From the NCBI GenBank assembly GCA_032622095.1, contig CP136069.1, positions 13,932,450 through 13,996,449 of the forward strand: a stretch of DNA of 64,000 bases, read 5' to 3'. Below, in pieces: positions 48,865 through 58,535 of this stretch (position 1 is the first letter of the stretch; each line of letters opens with the position of its first letter). Position numbers and translations under genes: made by a program. The notes under the pieces were generated by a model. The model was given only the letters and a program-made list of their open reading frames with translations. It was not told the DNA's origin and made no database searches. The stretch comes from Siphonodentalium dalli. Taxonomy: Eukaryota; Mollusca; Scaphopoda; Gadilida; Siphonodentaliidae.

Positions 48865-48951
48865 TCAACCCACATGGAGCCTCATGCAGATGGATGCATG
48901 CACTACAGAGTGTCGTCTGCTGCAGTCTATGTGGGGTTCTCCATGGGTTAA
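48865..48951 (-). repeat. Short TTAA-ended dispersed repeat, copy 2, inverted
   Basis: The reverse complement of this stretch aligns along its whole length with 9645-9730 (CCCACATAGACTG, TAGTGCATGC). It ends ATGGGTTAA. Confidence 0.65.
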
Positions 48952-49712
48952 TAAAGAGTGGGTTAAAGACTGACAGCAGACACTGGGCGACGTGTTATTT
49001 ATGTCAATTAAGTATTCATTTCATGCTAAGAATCTTTATGACACTTAATTAGGGCCCGACGAATCGGCAATTTCAATCGAATAGAATCTCGAATAAAATC
49101 TTTTTCAAACACTTTAGTAGATTGGCGGTACTGATCAGTGGGATATGCGAGCAAAAATGGGGGCAAATTAATGTCCGATGATTTTACAACGTCAGTGAGA
49201 TAACACATTAAACCTAATTTCTATGATATGAACAGTATTTAATCACAGTTTTAAACATTCTAATATATGAGAATGGCAGTCATCATTTCATATTTTGTGA
49301 CACTGCCACTATGCGTGAAGTTCGTGAAAAGTAAGCAGTTTGGAACTTTGGAGTCAATGGAGTCTGATTCGAGCCATTGCAAATGGACACTCTTCTGCGC
49401 ATGTACGCTTCACCCTGTCGCGCACGGCAGGCACGCCCGATATCAAAATTGCGCATCGTGACTTGGGATTGGCGCATACTCAAACGGGATTACAGGAACT
49501 ATACCGGTATATAGTATCCCAATAATTGACCTGTCCATCGGATCAATGGGAGGCACCGCGCTGAGAACTCCCGATAGACATCGCCGCTACGCGATGTGTT
49601 ATAGAATATCTGGGTCAGCTTTGTTTACGTTGGGTTACTACTGTTAGCGCATACAAATCAGTACAATTACAGGTGACTATTATCGATCGCTTAGACAATT
49701 GTGAGAACAACA

Positions 49713-49928
49713 ATGCCAACAAATTGTTGTGTACCGCTTTGTCGAAAAGTCATAGTCAGACATCGATTCTCGAAAGATCAGAAATTGAGAGAAAAATGGA
49801 TTTTTGCGGTGAAAAGGAATTTGCCGAATTCCAACAAACAGTGGACACCAGAAAGTCAGATTGGAAAACCTGTTGTTTGTCGTAATCATTTCCTACCATC
49901 TGACTACCAAACTGACATTGTTGGTTGA
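49713..49928 (+). CDS. THAP zinc-finger domain exon (transposase N-terminus)
   Basis: The 71-residue frame starts MPTNCCVPLC and ends at TGA. THAP domains bind DNA through a C2CH zinc site; here the pattern is C5/C6 and C10, then the VVCRNHF motif late in the domain, with KW in the middle and HRFSKD after the first cysteine pair. The start is chosen because THAP domains begin at the N-terminus with this M-P-x-x-C pattern and the context AACAACAATGCC is good. The loop between C10 and HRF is short for the family, where a glycine-bearing stretch is usual, so a small deletion is possible. The domain ends with the frame, so a following exon should exist but was not found. Domain identity is from pattern; function as transposase DNA binder is inference from the surrounding hAT ends. 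Confidence 0.75.
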   Translation: MPTNCCVPLCRKVIVRHRFSKDQKLREKWIFAVKRNLPNSNKQWTPESQIGKPVVCRNHFLPSDYQTDIVG

Positions 49929-50576
49929 GTCAAATAACACAACAATCAATATTTTGCTATTTGAAAAGTATTTATAATGATTGCGAATAATGTCCCGAGC
50001 GTGAACGTGAAACGATCTGACCTGCATTCTAGGTACGAAAAAAGTTTAGTCTGACAGAACTGTATTAATATTGTTACCACATATGCTTATTAATCTGTCC
50101 ATGCAAATTAAATTTGATCCCCACAATCAGAAAATATGATATATTGTTGTGGTAATAATATATAGTATAAAATTATTATGGGTCATTTGTTCTTTTGGGA
50201 TCACGTGGGCAGAACTTTCAACACATGTGATTGTCATTTGAACTGTTGCATCAGGTGTACACATAAATTATTATGTGCTAATTATGTAATTACCAATGAC
50301 CTAATTGGATTGCACTTTGAAAATTAGAACTGTTTATCCAGCTTATCTAGCATTAAAGTCCATTAGTAAAGTCACACACAGTGATGGTTACTTATATACA
50401 CCTGGCCTTTTTCGAAATGTTAATACAGCGGCCCCCTGTCGGGTATACGGACATTTCCCCACCGGACATTTACCCACTTTCAAAAGCGGACGAACTCTCA
50501 CATGCAAGGGGTGTGTCACAACTGATAACGAGGTAAGTCCCAATTTCCATGACGTTAATTCATTTGATAACCATTT

Positions 50577-51125
50577 TCTGAAGAACAGAAATAAAGAGCG
50601 TTCATCATTAATTGCCCAATAATATGTGTGAAAATTTCCATAAAGAGCATTTAATTTGATATTTTTTTCTGAAGAACAGATATAAAGAGCGTACCGCTAT
50701 ACTTAAAGTAATTGACCACCAATAACGTGGTGTCACCCCGTTAATATGGCGGTACTATACCGCTGTATCCTCCAATACCGCGGTACTGATACCGCTTGTT
50801 AACGCGAACAAGTATGTGTGAGTAAATACCTCCCCTCAAACAGTTCCATGAAAATCACCGCGGTATTCAACAAAATTAATGCGGTGCCCGCTAAAAGACC
50901 GCGGTATCATTATCGCCCAATACCGTAACTCCACCGCCATGACCGTCTTGATACCACTACCGTTTATTACCGGTATCACCGCGGTCATGACCGGGGTATC
51001 ACCCCATTTTTCTGGTCAATTACTTTGAGAATAGCGGTACATATTTAATTATCCAATGATATGTGTTCATCGTTAGTTTCCATTTTATAAAGATAATTTA
51101 ATTTGAAGAACAGAAATAAGATCTC
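50577..51125. repeat. About 85-bp repeat interrupted by a MITE
   Basis: GAAGAACAGAAATAAAGAGC and AATATGTGTGAAAATTTCCAT-like sequence recur at 50579, 50670 and 51100, on both sides of the nested MITE. The flanks read as one array that the MITE entered later. Confidence 0.55.
50694..51037 (-). mobile_element. TA-flanked ACCGCGGTA-rich MITE, copy 2 (344 bp), inverted
   Basis: CCGCTATACTTAAAGTAATT to AATTACTTTGAGAATAGCGG between TA dinucleotides. It aligns with 13600-13941 over its full length on the opposite strand. Nested in the THAP-bearing hAT. Confidence 0.88.
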
Positions 51126-51999
51126 GATTAACACGTTAAATGGTAAATACTCATAGTGAATGCGTAAATATATAGTGAATAATGGTAATATTTTTGTTCT
51201 TTAGGTAAATTAATTATAGCTGTAAATTTACCTTGATGTTTCGATTTTGGTTGATGAAATGTCTGCAGGTTCTCTGTGCAGGTTTTGTGAACAACCCCAA
51301 TAAATATTAATATAGTATACTGGAGGTAGTCATGTGTATCGTAAAATATGAATATTGTTGTTATAAAACATGATATTGTAATAATCTATGTAACTAAATC
51401 ACAATTATCCACAACCTGGTAACTTTATCACAATTTCGTGAACCTGAGTAACTTTGTCACAAAAAACCCGATGAGAATGACCAATTCGGACCAAATAAAT
51501 AGTGCAGAATAGTAATACAGTTGTGAAATTTTTCTTAAAATAATCTAACAAATGAAACATTATTTCTGTTAAATAGTATATTGTATGGCATATAACAACC
51601 ATTGAATGGAAATATACCCTAGAATTATTCCTCGGGAACTTGTAAAGTATAACACGTTTGCGATGTCAGAAATAGACCACGATGGATAGTACACGAAAAT
51701 CTACCTCTCTATTAAGTCATGTTTTCGACCAGTCAGGATAGCTCCACGCTTATCAAGTCCTATCTTTAGTTTCTTTATGGTATAATTATTATAATCACGC
51801 GAAGACACATCTCAATAAATGTGTTATGTTAGTGTAAAGAACGATCCGATGGGTACAAAATACGCATGTCGACTGAGGTAAACAAACGCCGATAGCGAAA
51901 TCGAAAGTAACAGCGCCGCCTGGTGAGGCCTCGCGCGGTGCCTCCCATTGAGTTGTCATGAAAGCTGACAATATTCCATTTCCCAGATAACATACATGT
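51038..51999. other. hAT interior without recognisable exon
   Basis: AT-rich. I looked for the RW and dimerisation motifs of hAT transposases and recognised none. Short frames (65 and 131 codons antisense) lack known motifs. Confidence 0.45.
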
Positions 52000-52422
52000 A
52001 TGTGACCCGCCATATCAAATCCAGTCGTAAGTCGGGAAATTTTTACCCTGTGCCAATGCATTCTCTTATATATGCGAGTCAACCATAGGTCGCCTCGCAT
52101 ATATAAGAGAATCCATTGGCCTAACAATTTTTTATCATTTTTTTTAAATAAATGTTTCTTACAATTTTTAGGACATAAAATAAAAAACATCCATTACCCT
52201 GCAGGGAACCCCACACATATATAGAAGCATATAGAAGAGTGTCGTCTGCTCATGTTTGTCTGGGGCTCTGTATGGGTGAAATTATAAAATTGTTAAAGAA
52301 TACAAGAAAAAATTATTAAAATTGTAAAAAATTGTTAGGCCAATGCATTCTCTTATATATGCGAGGTGACCTATGGAAGATGCATTGGCACTTACAACTG
52401 GATTTGATATGGCGGGTCACAT
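52000..52422. mobile_element. TA-flanked MITE with TGTGACCC ends, host to smaller repeats
   Basis: GTGACCCGCCATATCAAATC (52002 on) faces GATTTGATATGGCGGGTCAC (to 52420); the inner bases CAGTCGTAAG and CTTACAACTG also pair. TA lies at each edge. The interior contains one complete and one broken 69-nt hairpin and a diverged copy of the TTAA-ended 86-bp repeat (52194-52280). Confidence 0.8.
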
Positions 52423-52712
52423 ATGCTGTACAAAGATGTTGAAAAAATATGTTATTTGATTGATCTGAGTAACGCAATATAGGCTTTTCTGGCAAGAATG
52501 TCAAATATGTCCCACAAGAAATTCACTTTCTTCGGCAGCTTGGGCTGGGAAATATCGCTACATTGCTGGTTTTATGTGGTCGAGGAAACTCGTGTGTGCA
52601 ACGATTATGGTACAACCGTGATGAACACGCTAACCATCACAGACCTACCTGCAGGTTGCTCGAGTAACCCACCGACCTTCCATGAGTAACCAGCACTGGG
52701 ACTCGGAGGCCA

Positions 52713-52736
52713 ATATATATATATATATATATATAT
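52713..52736. repeat. (AT)n microsatellite
   Basis: A run of about 12 AT dinucleotides between GGCCA and GAGCAG. Confidence 0.9.
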
Positions 52737-53258
52737 GAGCAGTGGGCTATTGGACAACTTACCCTATACACATAATAACACATTGGACCACGGAGGTCCC
52801 AGATGGTCGCAGAAGGAGACTCAGGTTAAGTATTGGGGATATAATGAATTTTTTTGTATATATATTGCAGTCTATTCCTGGTGATAAAGGACTTGTATTC
52901 AACGATTCAAAATATCCCGAATCACACGACCGCATTCGAATCGAATCGAATCGAATCTTGAAGCTTCATCGGGGCCCTACACTTAATGTTATGTATTTTT
53001 ATGATGCTTAGTTCCCGTTTTACCAGGACAAATGGATCAAATTCTACAAAGTATGATTTTTCTAAATTGTGTTGTTCTCATTGGCCAATTAATATGTGGC
53101 ATATAGTAAATATTTTATCTGTTGTATTCAAAGTTAACAACATATGGCATATACATGTATAATGAAGGTCTAAAGCAACTTGGCCATTTGCGCTCCAAAA
53201 TACACCTAATAATATTCGCTTTTGAATTTTTCCTGGTATCGAATTAGGTTGATAAATA

Positions 53259-53422
53259 CAGTAATGCTCTAATTAATCGACATCTTAACCACAGCAGAAT
53301 TATGGGTAACTTTTCAGGATTTATTCGGAAATATGGCTTGTTGCCATTCATCGGAAAGCTCTCCTAAAAAGTTACCCATAATTCTGCTGTGGTTAAGAGG
53401 TCGATTAATTAGAGCATTACTG
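53259..53422. mobile_element. TA-flanked foldback element, copy 15, right centre deleted
   Basis: The left arm is full (to GGAAAGCTCTC). The right arm resumes only at CTAAAAAGTTACCC, so about 45 bp next to the turn are gone. TA on both sides. Confidence 0.88.
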
Positions 53423-53985
53423 TACTTGAGCTACTTTTCTACGAGCAGTTGAGCATTATGTCACAAAAAACGCATTAAAATCATAAAAATACAACTTCTT
53501 GAGTGAGAAGTATTACAATAGAAATGAGTTTATGAGTGAAAGAGATCACTTTAGCCAGTGTGCTTTCAGAACATGTTTCCACAACAAATATATTATACAA
53601 AAAGTATAGCATACAATAAAGGCAAAAACAGAACCAAAAAAAAATCTGATATAAACACACAAGTAGAACATTGTATATTATATTACTTTGTCATGATACA
53701 AATTGATTCATGTTAAATCCATGTCATTTATGAGATTTTTTCCCAAAGAATGGGTTTCATCTCTGTTTTAACGCAGGAATAATAGTCTTAAACCAGCTGT
53801 CTGTGATATGCCTCTTTGCTGATTTTACACAATAAAGAGCAGACTCTGGCCATTTGCATAAACTTGTAAACTTGTATTGTAATTTATAGTAGAATTCTAG
53901 ACTCAGTGTTTCTTCACAATTGATTTTTTATTTAGTGATATGTAACTATTACGAGACGCCGAGACGAGAAATTGATGAATTTGTA
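53423..53985. other. No gene seen; fragment shared with 45490-45560
   Basis: CAGTGTTTCTTCACAATTGA at 53906 resembles CAGCGTTTCTTGATAATTGA at 45493; both precede a foldback element by about 80-100 bp. Otherwise unremarkable. Confidence 0.5.
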
Positions 53986-54187
53986 CAGTAATACTCTAAG
54001 TAATCAACTCCTTAACAACAGCAGAATTATTGGTAATTTTTCAGGATTTTAGTCGGAAATATGGCTTTTTACCATTCATCGGAAAGCTCTCACGATGAAT
54101 GGCAACAAGCCATATTTCCGACTAAATCCTGAAAAATTACCCATAATTCTGCTGTGGTTAAGTAGTTGACTATTTAGGGCATTACTG
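53986..54187. mobile_element. TA-flanked foldback element, copy 16
   Basis: CAGTAATACTC to GGGCATTACTG, TA-flanked, tip shortened (GCTCTCACGATGAATGG). The outer arms have diverged from each other (TAAGTAATCAAC against GTTGACTATTTAG). Confidence 0.88.
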
Positions 54188-54319
54188 TAAAGCTGACGAA
54201 GGCCATGAGGTCAAAAATTTCTTGCAAAGAGAGTGTTATAATTGCTCCATCACAGAAAAGCTCCATTTGAATCTCACTTACAATAACTATACCTTATATT
54301 ATTGCTTTATATACATGTA

Positions 54320-54445
54320 GTCATGAAATTAACTTGATCTGATGCCTGGGTATCCCCCCCCCAAACCCTGACTCAATCAACTTTTTCTCAGATCCAATTA
54401 ATAATTCTCGCCATTTCTTGACTTTATAAAGCAAAATAAGTGATA
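54320..54445. repeat. Repeat paralogous to 57040-57150, interrupted by insertion
   Basis: CCTGGGTATC, ACTCAATCAACTTTT, TTCTCGCCAT and AAAATAAG occur here and in the same order at 57046-57141. This copy breaks at TGATA, where the 2.5-kb element begins, and resumes at 56946 with AAATCATAAG. Confidence 0.8.
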
Positions 54446-54529
54446 CCGTACTGACCCGGCTCAAGGCCCATGCCCGTGTTTAAGCCCACCCATATCTTTT
54501 GGCCAAATTCCATGCACAGGGGTATATTT

Positions 54530-54676
54530 AATAAATAGAGCATGGCTTGGAGTGAAATACGCCGATATAGTGCATAGTGAGGTTGTGTAGTTCACGACGC
54601 GAAGCGGAGTGAACTACACAACCGCACTATGCACTATATCGGCGTATTTCACGACAAGTCATGCTCTAATTATTAT
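54530..54676. mobile_element. Near-perfect foldback, about 135 bp
   Basis: AGAGCATGGCTTG, GTGAAATACGCCGATATAGT and GGTTGTGTAGTTCAC are each mirrored on the right around GACGCGAAGCGGA. A degraded relative with the same AATAAATAGAGCATGG end is seen at 57735-57847. Nested in the 2.5-kb element. Confidence 0.85.
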
Positions 54677-56660
54677 ATTGTATCGAACAAATGCAGAAAT
54701 TAAAGGCAAACCAGTGGGCAAACACCATTTTTTTTAAAAGAAAAAAAAATAATATGTAAAAAAAAAAATTTAATTCCTCTTTGTTCAGGTTTGTTTTGTT
54801 TTGTTTTTTTAATTAATTCTTTGTAATTTTTTCAATGTTTGTTTTCCTGTTTTTTTTTAAACTTTGGCTGCCTGTTTGTTGTTTTTTTTAATTATTTTTT
54901 GTTTTTTGTTTTTATTATTTTTATTTGTTGTAAATGTTTATTTATTGTTTGTTTATTTTTCATGTTTGTTTTCCTGACTTGTTTTTTTTAAATTCCCCTT
55001 TGTTCAGGTTTGTTTGTTTTTTTAAATTAATTTTTTTGCTGTAATTTTTTTTTCAATTTTTTTTTCCTGTTTTTTTTTAAACTTTGCCTGCCTCAAGAAC
55101 ATTTAGACCAATGTCAACACATTTCAACCACTTACCCACTCTTAATTGGTGCCCGGACGAACGAAGAATGTATTAAATTTGGTCATTTATTAGTATAAGT
55201 CGCTCTTGTACACGGAACTATCAGAATAATTGAGCCGCGAAATTATTGATTATTTTCGAACCGAGCGGTCACGTGACTGATCGGAAGCAAAGAATTTACA
55301 GCTACAAAAAAAAGTGTACCCAACTCCGGAAACATGAACGTATGATTGGTGTTATTGGGCCATGAAAATCTGCAGTAGCGTGTTTTTTCAACGCTTAGTA
55401 TACAGCATAGGGGTATTATTTATTTACAAGAGACAGCTAAAACAAGCTGTAATCGGCAAATTGTTTTCTCGGTTCATTTTATTAGTTGTTCGGGTACGGC
55501 AACCGATCACACGTTTTAGTGTTACCGGTATAGGAATGGGGTATCGCGAACTTAGGAAACGCAACGGGACTCCAGAGAAAACCTTTGTAATTTTGATTTA
55601 GCAGTAGGAAACTACTATTTTCAACTTTTACTAAGTTCAGACAATTGATGTTCGCCTTACTGAAGCTTTAATTTGGATCAGCGGCGAAATAACAAGTAGT
55701 TTCAGAACAAAGTTTGATGTAGTGTTCGTTACTATTTTTAGTAGTCAAAACTACATATGCATAGTGCACGATGGGAGAGACTTGAATGCGTAGTATACAA
55801 CTACGACTAATAGAGGCGAGTAGCCAACCAATCGGAAAGCTTGATTTCAATAACAAAGTCACGTGAGATACAATATTCGAGTTTAGGCCCACCCCAAATT
55901 TTGTTCAATTTCAGCGGTGGTAAGTAAGTATTTTCTATCAGCTTGTAGACAGCAATAAAGATTGATGAACTCAACAAATATAATATTTATATTAAAAACG
56001 GAAAAATTATACTTTGTAGGCAAGTGAGAATAATCAATAAAATAAAGTGAATCTTAAAATCTCATTTGTTTATTCAATTATACTTCCCGGGGAAACCAAT
56101 CGTTAACAGACATCATATCTGAAAACGCGATAAACATGAGTGCTTCAAAAGCCAAGCGCGTGCAAAACTAACCTGTCCAACCACGGTACTGTAAAAACAT
56201 ATTTTTCGTGTTCAGTGACAACGTCCGTATGTTCCTACATGTGGCCAAATACAAAGAACTGGCTTCCTGGTTTTGTAAACACTGTGTTAACACCATGGGT
56301 ATAATAATGGGGCAGAAGGGGAACTTGTCATTCAACAACCATGCCTTCCAAACTATGTCAATGCGTTATACACTCGAAACCAAAATAAAGGTTATCGACA
56401 TTAACATTTTTAAACTGCATTTTGTTCACGTTTTACAGTATAAACAGTTTAGGAGCAATAACTCTAAATATTCAAACACATGCTTTTAGCAGAAATACAT
56501 CGTCCTGTCTTTTGTCAATACTGTTAATTAATTACACTCACTGGCTTTTGTTAAACATGCAATTAGTCGCTATTGTAACATCCTCTATGCGGACAACGGA
56601 TCACGAATAAAGCGCCGGGTTTATTATTCTAATCGGATTAAGTCTCAACATTGATATAAA

Positions 56661-56702
56661 CTATAGTCTAGACTACTATATTATATAGTATAGACTATAG
56701 AT
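56661..56702. repeat. Short hairpin, 42 bp
   Basis: CTATAGTCTAGACTACTATA faces TATAGTATAGACTATAG around a few bases. AT-rich; no further copies seen. Confidence 0.75.
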
Positions 56703-56945
56703 ACGGGATTTACCGATAACCCACACTGTTTACAAATTAGTCAAATGGTGTCATTTATCTGGAAGCCGGGTATATTTCCCGATACTCGGCGTTAGATCGG
56801 CTTTCATCTATTTCATCAGTTTTACTGTCTCGATTTCTTGGGATTTTTGGTTTGCAAAGGGCCATATCCGAGTTTAAGCCCACTTGTGTTTTTGAGCTCA
56901 AATAAAACAAAGGCCCCCTGGGCCTAAACCCGGGTCAGTACGGTA

Positions 56946-57171
56946 AAATCATAAGACATAAGATTTTTTTGTCATATGTACCTACTGGGTGTGGGGATAC
57001 TCAGGCCTGGTCATATGTACCTACTGGGTGTGGGGATATTCAGGCCTGGGTATCTTCCTATCCCAAATCCGTACTCAATCAACTTTTACTCGTATAAAGT
57101 TAATTTCTCGCCATATCATGGCTATAAAAAGTAAAATAAGCAATAAAATCATAAGCTGATTTTATGTTATA
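56946..57171. repeat. Resumed paralogous repeat with 52-bp tandem duplication
   Basis: TCATATGTACCTACTGGGTG to CTCAGGCCTGG occurs twice in tandem (from about 56973 and 57011). After it comes the uninterrupted copy of the repeat broken at 54445. Confidence 0.75.
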
Positions 57172-57348
57172 TAGTAATGCCCTAAATAATTGACTTCTTA
57201 ACCACAGCAGAATTATGGGTAACTTTTCAGGATTTAGTACACTGAGAACTTTCCGATGAATGGCAACAAGCCATATTTCCAACTAAATCCTGAAAAGTTA
57301 CCCATAATTCTGCTGTGGTTAAGGAGTCGATTATTTAGGGCATTACTG
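57172..57348. mobile_element. Foldback element, copy 17, left centre deleted
   Basis: Left TAGTAATGCCC runs only to AGGATTTAG, then joins ACACTGAGAACTTTCC. The right arm is complete to GGGCATTACTG. Mirror image of the damage in copy 15. Confidence 0.85.
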
Positions 57349-58253
57349 TCGTATGCTACTGGGTTGTTTTTCAGGGGCTAACAATATTTTTTTTTCTTCA
57401 GTTTTCTCATCATTTCATACCGTAATAATATTGAAAAAGTAATAAAAAAATTTATGTGGTGGGGGGAAGATATGCACCTTTATACACCTGAATTATATAG
57501 TTATCCCAATCCAAAAAATAATGGCTACATTTCATGCGTGTCTCCACCAAATATATGTAAAATTTCAAATAACTTCCGATTTGTTTTCCTTTATATGCAG
57601 ACAATGTGAAACGAGTCGTACTTGATTTTTATTAACGTCTTATGAAGGGACTTAGAACAATCCAGTAGTTGGTGTTTGGTAGGATAGGGTTATGCTGTAT
57701 GCGTGCTACAAGGTCGGAGAAATATAATAAATGGAGCATATCTCGTAGTTAACTATACTTCATGTCGTGAACTACATGTATACCCACTCGACTGGGCATT
57801 ATGTCTGTGTAGTCAACCCCAAGCCATGCTCTATTTATTATAAGAGGCACCAATTCAACCACAGCAGGAAGTTACGTGACTATTTACGGGGTTGAAATTC
57901 AACTACACCCACATACATTGTATACAGCAGTTACATCATGTGACATGATAACAAAAAAGATAACAAGAAACATAAAATTTCTTTGAGGGAAAACGTTCCA
58001 AGAAAAGTAACTCTAAAAAACAAATATTTCTTCAGGAATAGACAGTAATCTGGATATCCAGACATTTTCCAGGATCAATTTCAACAAGAGCGCACCATTC
58101 ACACTTGCTTTCTGACTGTCACGGACTGAGTACAAGTCTGTGGTTTTCTGTATCTAGCATGGGTTTTTCCAGCAAAAATGGCAAAGTTGATTCCCCCAAA
58201 ATTGGGCCCAAATTCAAATGTCCAATATGCTTTGAGAAGAATTCCCTCACTAA
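57349..58253. other. No gene; degraded foldback relative at 57735-57847
   Basis: AATAAATGGAGCAT (left) and AAGCCATGCTCTATTTATTA (right) bracket a decayed copy of the foldback type seen at 54530. The rest is unremarkable. Confidence 0.5.
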
Positions 58254-58273
58254 CAACTTACTGACAGAATGAC

Positions 58274-58512
58274 CCTGTGCCAATGCATTCTCTTATATAT
58301 GCGAGATAACCATAGGTCGCCTCGCATATATAAGAGAATGCATTGGCTTAACACATTAAAAATTATAAAATTGTTAAAGAATGTAAGAAAAAATAGTAAA
58401 AAGTCAAGGAGCCGGTTCCAATGATACCCATATTTGTATGGTTCTATTGAGACAGACCGAAGATATTTTAGGCTGTTGAAGCTTTATTTGGCCGGTTTGT
58501 TGGGTAAAGGGA
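58274..58512. mobile_element. piggyBac-like fragment (ACCCAACA type) with 20-bp flanking repeats
   Basis: It has one 69-nt hairpin (58279-58347), a shortened middle and the GAGCCGGTTCC shoulder ending GTTGGGTAAAGGG. AACAACTTACTGACAGAATG precedes it and AACAACTTGCTGACAGAATG follows it, replacing the expected TTAA pair. Confidence 0.75.
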
Positions 58513-58535
58513 TAAACAACTTGCTGACAGAATGG

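Larger units (their letters stand above)
49544..51950. repeat. Inner 18-bp perfect inverted repeat around the THAP exon
   Basis: CAATGGGAGGCACCGCGC (49544-49561) faces its exact complement at 51933-51950. Further in, TTTGTTTACGTTGG (about 49620) faces TAAACAAACG (about 51884). No target duplication is visible outside. They may be subterminal repeats of the hAT or ends of a separate nested element. Confidence 0.6.
49050..52979 (+). mobile_element. hAT-type transposon, 3.93 kb, encoding a THAP domain
   Basis: TAGGGCCCGACGAATCGG at the left faces TAGGGCCCCGATGAAGC (inverse strand) at the right, and CACTTAAT is duplicated exactly at 49042-49049 and 52980-52987. The 8-bp duplication and TAGGG end fit hAT. 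Both ends then carry ATTCGAAT / AATCGAAT repeats. Inside is a THAP-domain exon (49713-49928); no later transposase exon could be recognised, so the element is probably internally decayed. Two MITEs are nested (50694-51037 and 52000-52422), plus an (AT)n run at 52713-52736. THAP zinc fingers joined to hAT-derived proteins are known (human THAP12), which supports the pairing. Confidence 0.75.
54446..56943. mobile_element. TA-flanked element, 2,498 bp, with known empty site
   Basis: CCGTACTGACCCGG on the left faces CCGGGTCAGTACGG on the right, with TA at 54444-54445 and 56944-56945. The paralogous repeat at 57135-57155 reads AATAAGCAATAAAATCATAA without the insert, which fixes both borders. The interior has a foldback at 54530-54676, T-rich duplicated segments (54770-55100) and no recognisable transposase; the frame at 55362-55601 has no known domain. 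TA target suggests a Tc1/mariner-type mobiliser. Confidence 0.8.

Noticed and set aside
50305-50622. Second exon of the THAP protein
   Set aside because: The frame opens at a TTG, contains no hAT or THAP-associated motif I know, and no splice site links it convincingly to the THAP exon.
55362-55601. Transposase of the 2.5-kb TA element
   Set aside because: The 79-residue peptide is basic but shows no DDE/D motif or helix-turn-helix I can recognise.
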